From: Desulfosporosinus sp. BRH_c37 | Lineage (GTDB): Bacteria; Bacillota; Desulfitobacteriia; Desulfitobacteriales; Desulfitobacteriaceae | Direction of reading: 5' to 3' | NCBI GenBank assembly: GCA_001516045.1 | Contig: LOEW01000240.1 | Location: forward strand, 1-64,000 | DNA: 64,000 bases | Part shown: positions 17,555 to 26,269 of the stretch, piece after piece | Layout of the letters: every line of letters begins with the position of its first letter | How positions within the stretch are numbered: the stretch's first letter is position 1 | Position numbers and translations under genes: made by a program | The notes under the pieces: model-generated | What the model was told of the DNA's origin: nothing | What the model saw: only the letters and a program-made list of their open reading frames with translations | Databases searched by the model: none

Positions 17555-17843
17555 CTCGGTTTTACAAGTTTATTAATTATAACTTCCTTGGATAACCGTG
17601 TCTAGGGCTTTATTTCGTTATACAATATACACACTAATCCAATCTGTTTTTTTCTTCTTAATTTAGCACTACATCTCTGTTTAATATTTGTCTTTAAACC
17701 AAATCTTTTACCGCTTCATGAATTTTTTACGAAGAATTCGTAAAGCATTAATTGTCAGTTCGCAATAAGTTGTGTAGTGTTAAACGCAAAATGGGACAGC
17801 CCAAACTATCCCACGATCCGATGCAACGTGTTAATACAAACTA
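17555..17843. other. amtB leader and promoter region
   Basis: AT-rich, no gene. Contains AAGTT-AACTT and other weak stems that could belong to the amtB leader. Confidence 0.4.
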
Positions 17844-18254
17844 TTATTTTTTATCAATTTCATCTTTTTGAAGTTGAGTTAGCACTCGACTAATACTAGT
17901 TGGCAAAGGCACCCCAAGGATCCCTAAGTTCTCCGTCACAGATATTCCTTCTCTCGCTACGTAAAAGTAAATAGATAATGTCCGAAGAATGGGTTCTGAG
18001 TTACCAACCATTTGGTCGAGCAGGACCGCTACAACCACAACAGCAAGGATAAGCCCCTTTCGGAATCCTCCCCAAAACATTATCTCACTGTTCACTTGTT
18101 TATTTTTGATTGCACCTAATACCCCTGTTACGTAATCTAGAACCATGAGAACAACGAGTACTTTCAAGGTAGCATCCCACCCTCCTAAAGACGAGCACAG
18201 AATAGTTCCCACGGAAGCAATAAAAGCACTAAAACTTAACCCTTTTGCGTTCAC
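17844..18254 (-). CDS. Phage-type holin family protein
   Basis: 136 aa, GTG start at 18254 with AAAGGAGAC 7 nt upstream. It has three to four hydrophobic segments and the family core VLMVLDYVTGVLGAIKNKQV with FWGGFRKGLILAVVV, as in the toxin-secretion/phage-lysis holins (TcdE/BhlA-like group 4_1). The C-terminus LGVPLPTSISRVLTQLQKDE is soluble. No endolysin or phage genes adjoin it, so it is an isolated cargo gene; a role in release of spores or secreted proteins is possible but not shown. Confidence 0.85.
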   Translation of the reverse strand: MNAKGLSFSAFIASVGTILCSSLGGWDATLKVLVVLMVLDYVTGVLGAIKNKQVNSEIMFWGGFRKGLILAVVVVAVLLDQMVGNSEPILRTLSIYFYVAREGISVTENLGILGVPLPTSISRVLTQLQKDEIDKK

Positions 18255-18423
18255 ACTTTAGTCTCCTTTCTGGTACATCGCCTCTAAAAAATAGGCTATA
18301 ATATCCAAATTTCCTTTCTACAATTAGGTTATGCGAACATGCCCTTTATTGTCACGCAACGTTTACATTTTATAATTCAATATTTGACGCCGTGGCATGG
18401 GGTCTGTACAGTTCAAAAAAAAA

Positions 18424-18443
18424 TCCCCCCTCGAAAAGGGGGG
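18424..18443 (-). terminator. Terminator of the lipoprotein gene
   Basis: Minus strand CTCCCCCC/GGGGGGGA stem followed by a run of nine T. Confidence 0.85.
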
Positions 18444-18511
18444 AGAAGAATCACTTATATAAGTGAATAAAAAAGGCTCCAATCAGAAATATAGTAGCAC
18501 CAAAAACTGAG

Positions 18512-19240
18512 CTAGTTACTCTTAGGCAATTCGGGAATCTGAGGTAATTGCTTGGTTAATTCACTAATGTCAGTCACTTTAACTCCGTCGGGGAGTTTAA
18601 AGGTGGCTTCGGGTAATGGCCCAACTTTCATGTTTTTATACTCAAGTACACTTTTGTTTCCATCTGGGCCTACATTTTCAACTCTAACTGGTATCCCGTA
18701 ATCCTCCCTAATCCACATTTTAGTAATTTCTTTTCCATCTGGGCCAGCTAAACTAATCACCCTGCATTTAACCCCTTCATAAACAATTGTTCCCTGAGAC
18801 TTAATTTTATCGGTTTGAGAGTTAGCTTCTTTGAGATAATCGTTTGGAGTTTTGGCTTGTTTTGCTTTATCGATCGAAAGTTTAAAAGCAGTTTTTTGAT
18901 CTGGGTTATAACCAATAATAGAATCCCCATCTATAAAAGTAATCATATTTTGTCCTTCAACCGCAACCTCAAATTTCATCTTAGTTCCTTGCATCCAGAC
19001 CTTGCTGTTTAATGTTGCATTTCCCTTTTCGGATACAACACAGTCGTAACTAATACCCTCTAGTTTTTGACCCTTAGTAAATAGTTCAGATATTGTTTCT
19101 TCCTTCGGGGTCTGTGTGTTTGCTGATGGTTGATTCGACGGCGGAGCATTGGTTTCTTTTGTTGTTCCTCCGCAACCAGTGAGAATGATACCGAAGAGAA
19201 AAACCAGAAAGACGCAAAGCAGAAAAGAAAATTTCTTCAA
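18512..19240 (-). CDS. LolA-like outer-face lipoprotein
   Basis: 242 aa from TTG 19240 (AAAGGAGTG upstream). The signal peptide MKKFSFLLCVFLVFLFGI ends in lipobox LTGC, so the mature protein is lipid-anchored on the outer membrane face of the cell. The body (KMKFEVAVEGQNMITFIDGD, MWIREDYGIPVRVENV) is the beta sheet of LolA/DUF4412-type lipid-binding proteins, common near sporulation genes in Firmicutes. It is monocistronic with its own terminator. Ligand unknown. Confidence 0.8.
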   Translation of the reverse strand: MKKFSFLLCVFLVFLFGIILTGCGGTTKETNAPPSNQPSANTQTPKEETISELFTKGQKLEGISYDCVVSEKGNATLNSKVWMQGTKMKFEVAVEGQNMITFIDGDSIIGYNPDQKTAFKLSIDKAKQAKTPNDYLKEANSQTDKIKSQGTIVYEGVKCRVISLAGPDGKEITKMWIREDYGIPVRVENVGPDGNKSVLEYKNMKVGPLPEATFKLPDGVKVTDISELTKQLPQIPELPKSN

Positions 19241-19478
19241 AATTTGACACTCCTTTATGTATTAATTTCATTATTAATTATCAAATAAATAGTTAATTAT
19301 TTCTATAATAAAATTCCGACAAATACCGACTAGTATATATTATTAAGTCGAAAATCTATTCATTAGCGCTAGCAAACGTAAGATCATCCCGAAGGATTAA
19401 CCTCTCTAATTTATTATGATCATGGAAGTTTTATCTTTTTTCCGGAAATAATAACTTTCGAAAGGTAGGTATTGATTA

Positions 19479-19763
19479 ATGACAAAAGAACAATTTGCTA
19501 AACAAAACGGCTTTGAATCGTATAATAAATTGTTAATTGCAAGCACTTCAATAATCTTTGACCATGGGATAAATTATTATGTTACTCAAACCTCAAATGG
19601 ATGGATGGCATGGATAGATGAAGATCCTGTTAAAGCAATCGCATGGTTTGATAATTTCGAGCTAGCCCAGGCATTCCTTATTGTGGCATTCAGGACGGTC
19701 ATAGATCATCCGGTTCCTTATCCCTTGGTTTCGGAAACTAATAATTCGGGAAGTAATTATTAA
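19479..19763 (+). CDS. Hypothetical protein, 94 aa
   Basis: ATG 19479 with AAAGGTAGG 7-8 nt upstream. It begins MTKEQFAKQNGFESYNKLLI, then WMAWIDEDPVKAIAWFDNFE. Soluble, aromatic-rich, no recognised motif; the ending is Asn/Ser-rich. Likely a single-gene transcript ending at 19866-19892. I do not recognise the family. Confidence 0.65.
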   Translation: MTKEQFAKQNGFESYNKLLIASTSIIFDHGINYYVTQTSNGWMAWIDEDPVKAIAWFDNFELAQAFLIVAFRTVIDHPVPYPLVSETNNSGSNY

Positions 19764-19865
19764 TCTCCTTTTTAAACTATCCACATTAAATTAACAGGTT
19801 GTCCACCGTATTATCCACTTTATTCCATCCATCAAATTTCATAACTGGCATTTTATTTGCTTAAA

Positions 19866-19892
19866 AAAGGAGAGTTGATAGCTCTCCTTTTT
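19866..19892 (+). terminator. Rho-independent terminator
   Basis: AAAGGAGAG-TTGATA-GCTCTCCTTTTT. It could serve both the gene at 19479 (+) and the LysM gene (-). Confidence 0.8.
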
Positions 19893-19922
19893 CTCTTACT
19901 ATAAATAACTTGCAAACCTGAT

Positions 19923-20081
19923 CTACCTACACTTACAAGTACCTACATTAATTCTTTGTCCAGGATAAATCAGATTAGGATTTGTAATACTTGGATTTAA
20001 AGATAGTAAATGACGTATGGTCGTCCCATGATGCATAGCTATATGATGCAAAGTTTCACCTTTTTTGACATGATGAATCAT
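19923..20081 (-). CDS. LysM-domain mini-protein
   Basis: 52 aa, MIHHVKKGETLHHIAMHH then LLSLNPSITNPNLIYPGQRI. It is a complete single LysM motif, which binds N-acetylglucosamine chains in peptidoglycan or chitin, with a CKCR tail and no signal peptide. GAGGGGGG lies 8 nt before ATG 20081. Such stand-alone LysM peptides occur in spore-forming Firmicutes and may coat the spore or cortex. The absence of a signal peptide agrees with a mother-cell spore-coat role (inference). Confidence 0.85.
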   Translation of the reverse strand: MIHHVKKGETLHHIAMHHGTTIRHLLSLNPSITNPNLIYPGQRINVGTCKCR

Positions 20082-20634
20082 TGTTCAAATCCCCCCTCTT
20101 TTTGACTACACTCCAAAATATGCCAATAAGGATTTTTTTGTGCTTGTGCAAAAAAATAACCCCCACCGATGAGAGCAAAATAATTAAGGGAGATTATATA
20201 TTATGCCGTAGGGCATGGTCATTATGTTAGCATATTTCTCCCTGCCTTACGATTTTCTCTTGTTCTGAAAAATTGGTTTAGGCTATATTCGGGTTAGAGG
20301 GTACCTGTTTGATGTTTGTAGGCTATTCTTTTCGAATCACGTCGCGCCTTTATTAACTGAAAAGGTTAGTATCCACAAGAAATTCCCCAAGGGCTGCCAT
20401 GAGCAATCGCGGCAGACATCGCTAACCCTTGTATCACCTGAAAACCAAGCAGAACGATTGCTTCCTGAAGGGAAGAGATGCGCCTCGAGTAACCATAGAA
20501 TGAAGAATTAGCTTATACGGCATACTTGTATCGGAATGGCCTGTAACGGCAGTAGCTCATTGTTAATTCACTTGTTCTTTTAATAATAAACATTTATCAT
20601 TAGTACTACCTATTACACAGGAGTGAACTTATTA
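20082..20634. other. Intergenic region with a terminator and an unstarted open frame
   Basis: The minus strand has a coherent 49-codon frame at 20366-20512 (FYGYSRRISSLQEAIVLLGF and AMSAAIAHGSPWGISCGY) without a start codon except an internal ATG; it may be a gene remnant. A G-U-paired terminator lies at 20158-20176 (-). The rest, including the comFB promoter, shows nothing more. Confidence 0.4.
20158..20176 (-). terminator. G-U stem terminator GCTCTC-ATCGGT-GGGGGT
   Basis: Followed by TATTTTTTT on the minus strand. The same unusual hairpin occurs at 30036-30053, so it is a repeated terminator family. Confidence 0.6.
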
Positions 20635-20910
20635 ATGATTGAGCTTAATAACCATACAGAAGTTCTTGTTCGTAAAGTGCTACAGGATTATCTCAGCAAA
20701 AACGCAATCTCCTGCTCGTGTGAACGTTGTCAGGCAGATATTATGACACTTGCTTTAAATCGTTTACCGTCCCGTTACTTTTCATCTTCACAAGGCGAGA
20801 TTTTTACACAATTGAAATCCCAAGCAGATCAAGTGCCCATTATATCGGAGGTTGTTCGTGCCATTCAGCTTATTAAGGCTTCTCCCTCACATCCGATAGG
20901 TCAACCATGA
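20635..20910 (+). CDS. ComFB-family protein
   Basis: 91 aa from ATG 20635 (MIELNNHTEVLVRKVL) with AGGAG 10 nt upstream. CERCQADIMTLALNRLPSRY is the ComFB signature, with a CxxC-type cysteine pair (CSCERC) that binds zinc in some members. Late-competence ComFB-like proteins have been linked to c-di-GMP or c-di-AMP binding in other bacteria. Stand-alone, with no comFA or comFC nearby. Confidence 0.8.
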   Translation: MIELNNHTEVLVRKVLQDYLSKNAISCSCERCQADIMTLALNRLPSRYFSSSQGEIFTQLKSQADQVPIISEVVRAIQLIKASPSHPIGQP

Positions 20911-20951
20911 GAATATAAAGGGTAATAGCATTCTTTCAAATTGGCAAGCGC

Positions 20952-21284
20952 TTGCGAATTTTATGCGCCGGTTACACTTCAGCTGCTGCAGTATCTCCCC
21001 AATCATCTCTAGATAAAATTGTTTCAAGGCTGGTGTTTGTAATGGTAATTAGTTTAGAGCAGTTAGGCATCGAAGTAGTTGAGGTTGAACCGGATTTTTT
21101 TAAGGAAATGAAACCAGGAGATGAGAAGGCGGTAGCCCCAAATGATGAAAATGTGGTTGTTTCCCGTATGGAAAAACGAATCGGCAAGAGGAGGATTCCG
21201 ATGGTTATTAGTGTTCTTAAGTCAATAAGCATTGATGCAACTTTGATATATAATGAGGTTAGTGAAGAACGGTTTCAATTATGA
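20952..21284 (+). CDS. Hypothetical protein, up to 110 aa
   Basis: The open frame starts at ATG 20952 or more plausibly at ATG 21041 (MVISLEQLGIEVVEVEPDFF). The second half reads MEKRIGKRRIPMVISVLKSI. Its last codon and stop overlap the next ATG as ATGA, typical of coupled genes, which is the best evidence that it is real. No domain is recognised and ribosome sites are weak. Confidence 0.4.
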   Translation: MRILCAGYTSAAAVSPQSSLDKIVSRLVFVMVISLEQLGIEVVEVEPDFFKEMKPGDEKAVAPNDENVVVSRMEKRIGKRRIPMVISVLKSISIDATLIYNEVSEERFQL

Positions 21285-21388
21285 AAACCCAAAAGGAAGA
21301 AATTCTCGTAAATATCAAATTTGATAAATATGGGATGCCTAAGTTACCTGATGATGACAAATATCCTGAATGGGGTATATGCGATTGA
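21281..21388 (+). CDS. Hypothetical peptide, 35 aa
   Basis: Begins MKTQKEEILVNIKFDKYGM and ends PDDDKYPEWGICD. ATGA overlap with the preceding frame. Acidic, soluble; not recognised. Confidence 0.4.
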   Translation: MKTQKEEILVNIKFDKYGMPKLPDDDKYPEWGICD

Positions 21389-21545
21389 GGAATGAACTTC
21401 CTTGGTGGAAGACAGAACGAGCAGGGGGTTGGTAATCCCACATGTAAAGGATAATGATTCATTATTGTCGGTTGACTTCGGACAAAGGATTTAGAAGGCC
21501 ATTGCAAAGAATCTTGATAGTGTCCACGGGTTCCCCCTAAAATAT

Positions 21546-21580
21546 AAGGCTTCGAGGCAGGAAAATCGCCTTGAAGCCTT
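21546..21580 (+). terminator. Rho-independent terminator
   Basis: AAGGCTTCGAGGC and GCCTTGAAGCCTT followed by TT; one bulge or mismatch. Confidence 0.7.
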
Positions 21581-21623
21581 TTGACATAAACAATAGAAGA
21601 AAAATGAAGAAATAATATTCAGT

Positions 21624-21907
21624 TCAGTTCAAATTGAATGACATTACTGGGAACATAATAACAATCGTGAAGAGTAATGAAATGAGCGCAAGTGGACTAA
21701 TCTTAGGGATGAATTTTTTCTCGTACCACTCTTTTCCTTTGATAGGTAAAAGTATGAACGCGTAAGCATCCCCGCAAAGAAGGGTATTCCCAAATAAATA
21801 AGAACACTTTGGGCGATCTCCCACATGCTAATTTTAACGTTAATATTCAGAGCGAGACCAAGCCAGTCTGGAAGGAGAGCAAAAAAGATATAGGCATAAA
21901 CTGACAA
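21624..21907 (-). pseudogene. ACR3-type arsenite efflux permease remnant
   Basis: Two overlapping minus-strand frames together give [39 protein letters not shown] and then [20 protein letters not shown], the C-terminal half of an ACR3 (arsB-type) transporter. A frameshift separates them near 21750-21800, and the N-terminal half is missing. Non-functional. Confidence 0.75.
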
Positions 21908-22116
21908 TCATTGGCAATCAGTATGTATTGGTCCAAAGGTAATACCTCCCTCACATCTCGCTTAAGCTTACCATTTATGAAAATGATGTTTGTGACATAA
22001 GTATGACATTTTAAATTTAGGAAGTTATTTTAAGTTTTGTCACACCTTTGCCACAATTTCTGGATAATCTTAAATCGTAAGGTTTAAACACCTAAATCAA
22101 AAAGGAGCGTGATTTT

Positions 22117-22560
22117 ATGAAAAACTTCAAGAAACTCATTGCAGCTGCCACAATCGTCGGAGTATTAGGGGTAACCGGAGCTGCCTATGCTGTTGGTGCA
22201 ATGACACCGGCGGGTATTGCTGCAGGTTTGACGGGCCAGACAGTAGAGCAAGTTACGGCAGAACGAGCCGCTGGTAAAACCTATGGAAACATTGCCAGCG
22301 AAGCTGGAAAGTTAGATGAATTCAAAGCTCAGATTCTCGAACAAAAGAAAATCATCCTTGACCAAAGAGTCAAGGATGGTAATTTAACTCAGGCACAGGC
22401 GGATCAAATTTATGCTTCCATCAAGACTAATCAAATTAGCTGTGACGCAACTGGTAGAGCTGGGATAGGTAGCAGGAATGGGGTAGGGTTTGGACAGGGA
22501 ATGGGTAAAGGCGCTGGCCAACATAATGGTGGAGGATTTGGCACAAGAATGAACAGGTAA
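22117..22560 (+). CDS. DUF2680 secreted protein
   Basis: 147 aa. Signal peptide MKNFKKLIAAATIVGVLG with cleavage near AYA-VGA. Mature part: two helices with GLTGQTVEQVTAERAAGKTY and ILDQRVKDGNLTQAQADQIY, then a Gly/Asn/Met-rich tail (GVGFGQGMGKGAGQHNGGG). DUF2680 proteins are common and often multi-copy in anaerobic Firmicutes; the function is unknown. A close paralogue lies at 36166-36642. Ribosome site AAAGGAGCG. Confidence 0.85.
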   Translation: MKNFKKLIAAATIVGVLGVTGAAYAVGAMTPAGIAAGLTGQTVEQVTAERAAGKTYGNIASEAGKLDEFKAQILEQKKIILDQRVKDGNLTQAQADQIYASIKTNQISCDATGRAGIGSRNGVGFGQGMGKGAGQHNGGGFGTRMNR

Positions 22561-22576
22561 CATTATACTTCCAATT

Positions 22577-22619
22577 AATTTCCAGCTGGGAAATGAGCTG
22601 TTATTCTTGGCTGGAAATT
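22577..22619 (+). terminator. Hairpin after the DUF2680 gene
   Basis: AATTTCCAGC and GCTGGAAATT arms, 23-nt loop, then TATATCTTTG. A weak terminator. Confidence 0.5.
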
Positions 22620-22842
22620 TATATCTTTGGTAAGGAAATAGGTATTTCATTATAGTTTGTGACCCAACGGGGCATGGGGGTTTGTATAGGAAGATTCTTT
22701 ATATAGAAATGAGTATGCACATGGAATGAGAACGATAGTGGAGTAAATCATAATAATTCGCCGTTCTTTATGGAAGAACTCCTTCTTCTTACTGTTGTCT
22801 TTTCTTAATATAAATATAAACAAAAAAACAGAGGTGTTTGCT

Positions 22843-23292
22843 ATGAGGCATGGATTTGGTATAGAGCATGGTTACTTCACAGGTTGGTCAAACGGAGGCA
22901 CAACAATTATTATGGTATTATTGGTAACTGCAGTAATTGCATTGCTTGCTTTTACCAGAGATCATTACAGGAAAAAGAATCATCCGGAACTCAATAAGCT
23001 TTTAGCAATACTGGAAGAAAAATATTTAACAAACGGAATCAGCGCTGAGGAGTACCGTGAAAGAAGTATTCTTATCCAGGATGAATACTGGCTGGATTCA
23101 GGTAATCCGACGATGATGCTACTTAAAGAACGGTATGCGAAGTGTGAAATTGATTCTCGTGAATATGTCGAACGAAGAGATGAACTGAACGGAAAAAGAA
23201 GCAAATCTCCCTTGGATATTCTTAAGGAGCGGTATGCCAAAGGCGAAATTTCTTCAGATGAGTTTCAACTCATCAAGACGAATATTCTATAA
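22843..23292 (+). CDS. Membrane protein with three SHOCT repeats
   Basis: 149 aa from ATG 22843 (MRHGFGIEHGYF), with AGAGGTG upstream. One transmembrane helix (TTIIMVLLVTAVIALLAF), then three short SHOCT modules: LEEKYLTNGISAEEYRER, LKERYAKCEIDSREYVER and LKERYAKGEISSDEFQLI. SHOCT modules are assumed to mediate oligomerisation or proteolysis targeting. Function unknown. Confidence 0.85.
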   Translation: MRHGFGIEHGYFTGWSNGGTTIIMVLLVTAVIALLAFTRDHYRKKNHPELNKLLAILEEKYLTNGISAEEYRERSILIQDEYWLDSGNPTMMLLKERYAKCEIDSREYVERRDELNGKRSKSPLDILKERYAKGEISSDEFQLIKTNIL

Positions 23293-23386
23293 ATTGCTAA
23301 GAAGTTCTATTTAAAGGGGCACAATCCAAAAAACGAACCATAAATCCTAAAAGCTTTTAAATTTTAAAGTCGTTAAAAAACTGCAA

Positions 23387-23438
23387 AAGACAACAGCCAT
23401 TTGTCTCTTTTCCTCGAGAGAACGATGGCTGTTGTCTT
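23387..23438 (+). terminator. Long inverted repeat after the SHOCT gene
   Basis: AAGACAACAGCCAT and ATGGCTGTTGTCTT are perfect 14-bp arms around a 24-nt loop. Confidence 0.55.
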
Positions 23439-23565
23439 CTATGCACTTAGAAAATCTGGACGGGTGCCCGACGGGTATGATTGGTCTCTACTGAGGAACG
23501 ACCTACTTCCCCCTTTACACGGATATACCTCGAAATTTCCAACGTCTAACTTCCTTCATCCTCGG

Positions 23566-23769
23566 TCACATAAACCAAATGACTCGGTAACCAGCCAGCA
23601 TAATTTCTTCCAAAATACAGTCATATTGTGTCTTTTGTGGGTCAAAAATAACGTCCGTTTGCTGGTCTCGTAGACGGCTATCCATATCACCTGCCATCTT
23701 CTGCAGGATGTTTTTCATCCCTTCTTTATTAGCTTGATTGGTGACCAGAGTAATTTCAGAGATGACCAT
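23566..23769 (-). CDS. Hypothetical protein, 67 aa
   Basis: MVISEITLVTNQANKEGMKN then CILEEIMLAGYRVIWFM. AAGGTG precedes ATG 23769 by 8 nt. It follows the remnant of a membrane transporter at 23809. Family not recognised. Confidence 0.45.
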   Translation of the reverse strand: MVISEITLVTNQANKEGMKNILQKMAGDMDSRLRDQQTDVIFDPQKTQYDCILEEIMLAGYRVIWFM

Positions 23770-23808
23770 ACCCATCACACCTTATTACAATTTAGAATAT
23801 TGTAATTA

Positions 23809-23916
23809 CTAGAAAATAACCAAAGAGACTAATGCCCCAGCGATTATAATCCACAAGGTATCAATTTTAGTGAACCGCTGTACTCCAAACGCGGCTATTG
23901 CAAGAACACAACTTAT
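23809..23916 (-). pseudogene. C-terminal remnant of a chromate-transporter-like protein
   Basis: Open frame ISCVLAIAAFGVQRFTKI then LWIIIAGALVSLVIF ending at 23809. The pattern of a last membrane helix with a basic loop resembles ChrA-type transporters. No start and no upstream part; assignment is tentative. Confidence 0.3.
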
Positions 23917-24088
23917 GTCTTATATGGAAATGATGGCAGAAAAAGGTTTAGTGAGCTAATTTGCTAACTGAGAGTTGATTTTCCAATGCACAGGATCGGT
24001 TAAAGAACTGTCCGCACAACGGATTCTACTTTTGGGGTGGTCCTGTAGCATTGTGAAATACAGATGAAAATTAAGGGAGGTAACAATA

Positions 24089-24590
24089 ATGGCTAAAAAA
24101 AGAGGAAACAATGAAGGACCCATTAGTAAATGAAAAGACGGTAGTTGGTATGCAGCCATTACCGTTGGCATCGACGATGAAGACAAACAAAAAAGAAAGT
24201 TCTTCTATGGAAAAACCAGAAAGGACGCAGCTGAAAAGCTTAACAATGCGGTAAATAATATTTCGAAAGGAACCTTTACCCCGACTAACAAAATAGAGTT
24301 TAGCGAGTGGCTCCAAACGTGGCTATATGAGTACAAAAAGCCTAGTGTTCGACCTAGTACTTTTGCGAATTATGAAATGTTTGTACGGCCTACGCTGGCA
24401 GGATGTTGACTTAGATGCGGGAATTATACGTATTGAACAATCGGTGCGACGTTGTAAGATCTTCGATAAGGACAGCCTCACCAAAACAAAACTTCTATTT
24501 GGCCCGGTTAAGACAACTGCAGGCAATAGGAGTATCCCACTACCGGCAGAAGTTCTGTCAGAACTAAAATTACATAAAAAAGACAGCTAA
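24089..24590 (+). pseudogene. Tyrosine recombinase (phage integrase), broken
   Basis: GGGAGG precedes ATG 24089. The reading is MAKKRGNNEGPISK, then an in-frame TGA at 24131-24133, then DGSWYAAITVGIDDEDKQKR (arm-type DNA-binding domain) and a SAM-like core (FSEWLQTWLYEYKK). After FVRP there is a jump with a frame change to GLRWQDVDLDAGIIRI, the box I arginine region, so the middle of the protein is deleted. It then stops before the HxxR and catalytic tyrosine. It lies about 360 bp from a tRNA-Thr 3' fragment, the usual integrase/att layout. Confidence 0.9.
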
Positions 24591-24835
24591 CTGAACAGCT
24601 AACTGCTGGGGAACTCTGGGGGAACTCTGGGAGAAGTCTGACTTGTCTTTACAACTGAATTAGGCTAAGTAATTGAGCCAAGGAATTTTATTAGACGATA
24701 TTATCAATTATTGAGATCTATATTCCCATGTATCACCAGAAACAAAATAGGCTGCAGCTGCCAAATTAGATTTTCTATTCCAAGCAAAAAAGCCCTCCCC
24801 CAAGGAAGAACTTTAATCATAAATCCGTAATCAGC

Positions 24836-24864
24836 AACCGTCAAAACTGATCCTTTTGACGGTT
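24836..24864 (+). terminator. Rho-independent terminator
   Basis: AACCGTCAAAA and TTTTGACGGTT followed by ATTTTTA. Confidence 0.75.
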
Positions 24865-24953
24865 ATTTTTATGTCTTTTAACTGGTAGTAGTATGGTAGT
24901 AGTAAATTGTGTTTTTCCAAGATACCACTAAACGCTACAACCCTTGGTATCTA

Positions 24954-25001
24954 TGGAGCCGATGGTCGGAATCGAACCGACGACCTGCTCATTACGAGTG
25001 A
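24954..25001 (-). other. tRNA-Thr(CGT) 3' fragment, attachment-site fossil
   Basis: Minus strand from CTCACTCGTAATGAG (anticodon CGT) through the T arm GGTTCGATTCC to the acceptor end CATCGGCTCCA. The 5' third of a tRNA is absent (no GCCGATG acceptor strand or D arm upstream). This is what remains when an integrative element inserts at a tRNA-Thr gene and duplicates its 3' end. Confidence 0.8.
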
Positions 25002-25536
25002 GTTAAAAGATATCCTGAGCTATACTGATGAATCCTAGAATACAGTCATATAGCGGTTTCTAGGGTTGCAAAATTTAGTCATATACTAAATCGCACTGTA
25101 ATTTTTTGATCGGGTTGCAATGATGGTTGCAACGGTTGCTGTTTAATGAGATGGCTCCTCCATATGGGATCTTTATTATTATCTGTAGCAGCTGCTAACC
25201 TCCTTTGTCTGGAACCATTACTAGCACAAGGCTCTCAAGGCATTATTTTACATCATGCCGCCCATATATTAATAGGAAGGAACATCTTTCATAATGGTAT
25301 ACGAAATGGCTTAAATCAAGAAGATATAAGGCTTTTTTCATTTATTGATTGAGACATCTTTCATTATATTTATCGTTTTACACAGGATTGCGTTACCAAA
25401 ATGTTACCCTCTTGAGTAGGAATACCCCTTATCGTAGGCTAGCCGACCCTTGTTGCTAAGCAGCGAGAACTTCCCCACAGCACGCTATTCCCCGGTATTT
25501 GTTACGTTGTTTAACCAATAATGTATGAGGAAAGCC

Positions 25537-25558
25537 TCCGACAATGTCAATTGTCGGA
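25537..25558. terminator. Perfect hairpin TCCGACAAT-GTCA-ATTGTCGGA
   Basis: A 9-bp perfect stem with a tetraloop. On the minus strand it lies downstream of the membrane-protein gene ending at 25683 and may end that transcript, but there is no clear T-run. Confidence 0.45.
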
Positions 25559-25682
25559 ACTTAATCCGTTTGCAAAATTAGATCTGAATCTACATAATAT
25601 TAAGTCTTAACAAACATAATATCAGCCTTCAAGGTGTTTAATTGGCCTTATTTGATAATGTTAAAATATGGATAACCCGAAT

Positions 25683-26129
25683 TTAAGCTATATCAATGCT
25701 AAAAATAAAATTTAAAAAGGGTATTAAAAATCCAGTCAGAAATAACAAAAAAATTACAAACATAAAATAATAGAATATCCGTTCTAATATATGTCTATTA
25801 GTGCCATTCTTATAAGCTACTACGATGATAACGATAATATAAAGATACAATAACACAAACAAAAATACGATTGATAATCTAATCATCTGGAAGCCTAGTT
25901 TTTCAAGGTTGACTCCAAAAATAAAATGTAAAATATAATTTGAAAATACAGCTAACAACGATATACCAAATATCGTAAATAAGCTACTTATAATCCCTAA
26001 TTTCGTAGCCGGACTCCCCTGTTCAAACTCTCTATATAACTGGACTATAAACCAATAATTGTTATTAGTGTCTTGTTTTAGTTCACTGTTTTTATACTCT
26101 GCATCAGGTAGTTGGGACAAAAAATTCAC
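25683..26129 (-). CDS. Hypothetical membrane protein
   Basis: 148 aa. A soluble N-terminal 45 residues (MNFLSQLPDAEYKNSELKQD) is followed by three hydrophobic segments (SLFTIFGISLLAVFSNYILH, IRLSIVFLFVLLYLYIIVII, FYYFMFVIFLLFLTGFLIPF). AT-rich like its neighbour at 26270. No family recognised; the two may form a membrane pair. Confidence 0.6.
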   Translation of the reverse strand: MNFLSQLPDAEYKNSELKQDTNNNYWFIVQLYREFEQGSPATKLGIISSLFTIFGISLLAVFSNYILHFIFGVNLEKLGFQMIRLSIVFLFVLLYLYIIVIIVVAYKNGTNRHILERIFYYFMFVIFLLFLTGFLIPFLNFIFSIDIA

Positions 26130-26269
26130 ACCCTTCTATTTGCCATCACTATCATCGTTAATTTTCAAACTAAAATTCCAGTTATAGACACTTGTTATCT
26201 TCTACCAAATTGAGTTAAACACTATTTGCAAGGGATACTTATCTAACAAAATCTGAAATCAGGAAATAT

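Larger units (their letters stand above)
24591..25682. other. Long gene-free stretch with att site
   Basis: Holds a terminator (24836-24864), a tRNA-Thr fragment (24954-25001) and a perfect hairpin at 25537-25558 (TCCGACAAT/ATTGTCGGA). Short open frames occur (such as 25146-25352) but lack support. Confidence 0.5.

Noticed and set aside
17844-18254. Prophage lysis module
   Set aside because: Holin only; no endolysin, tail or capsid genes nearby.
20200-20630. c-di-GMP riboswitch upstream of comFB
   Set aside because: No match to the class I or II core that I can recognise.
24131-24133. Selenocysteine at in-frame TGA codons (also 38314-38316)
   Set aside because: Surrounding genes are not selenoprotein families, no downstream stem loop stands out, and the integrase is deleted elsewhere.
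24954-25001. A complete tRNA-Thr gene
   Set aside because: The 5' acceptor strand and D arm are missing.
25146-25352. 68-codon hydrophobic frame near the tRNA fragment
   Set aside because: No ribosome site, no family; looks like chance open frame.
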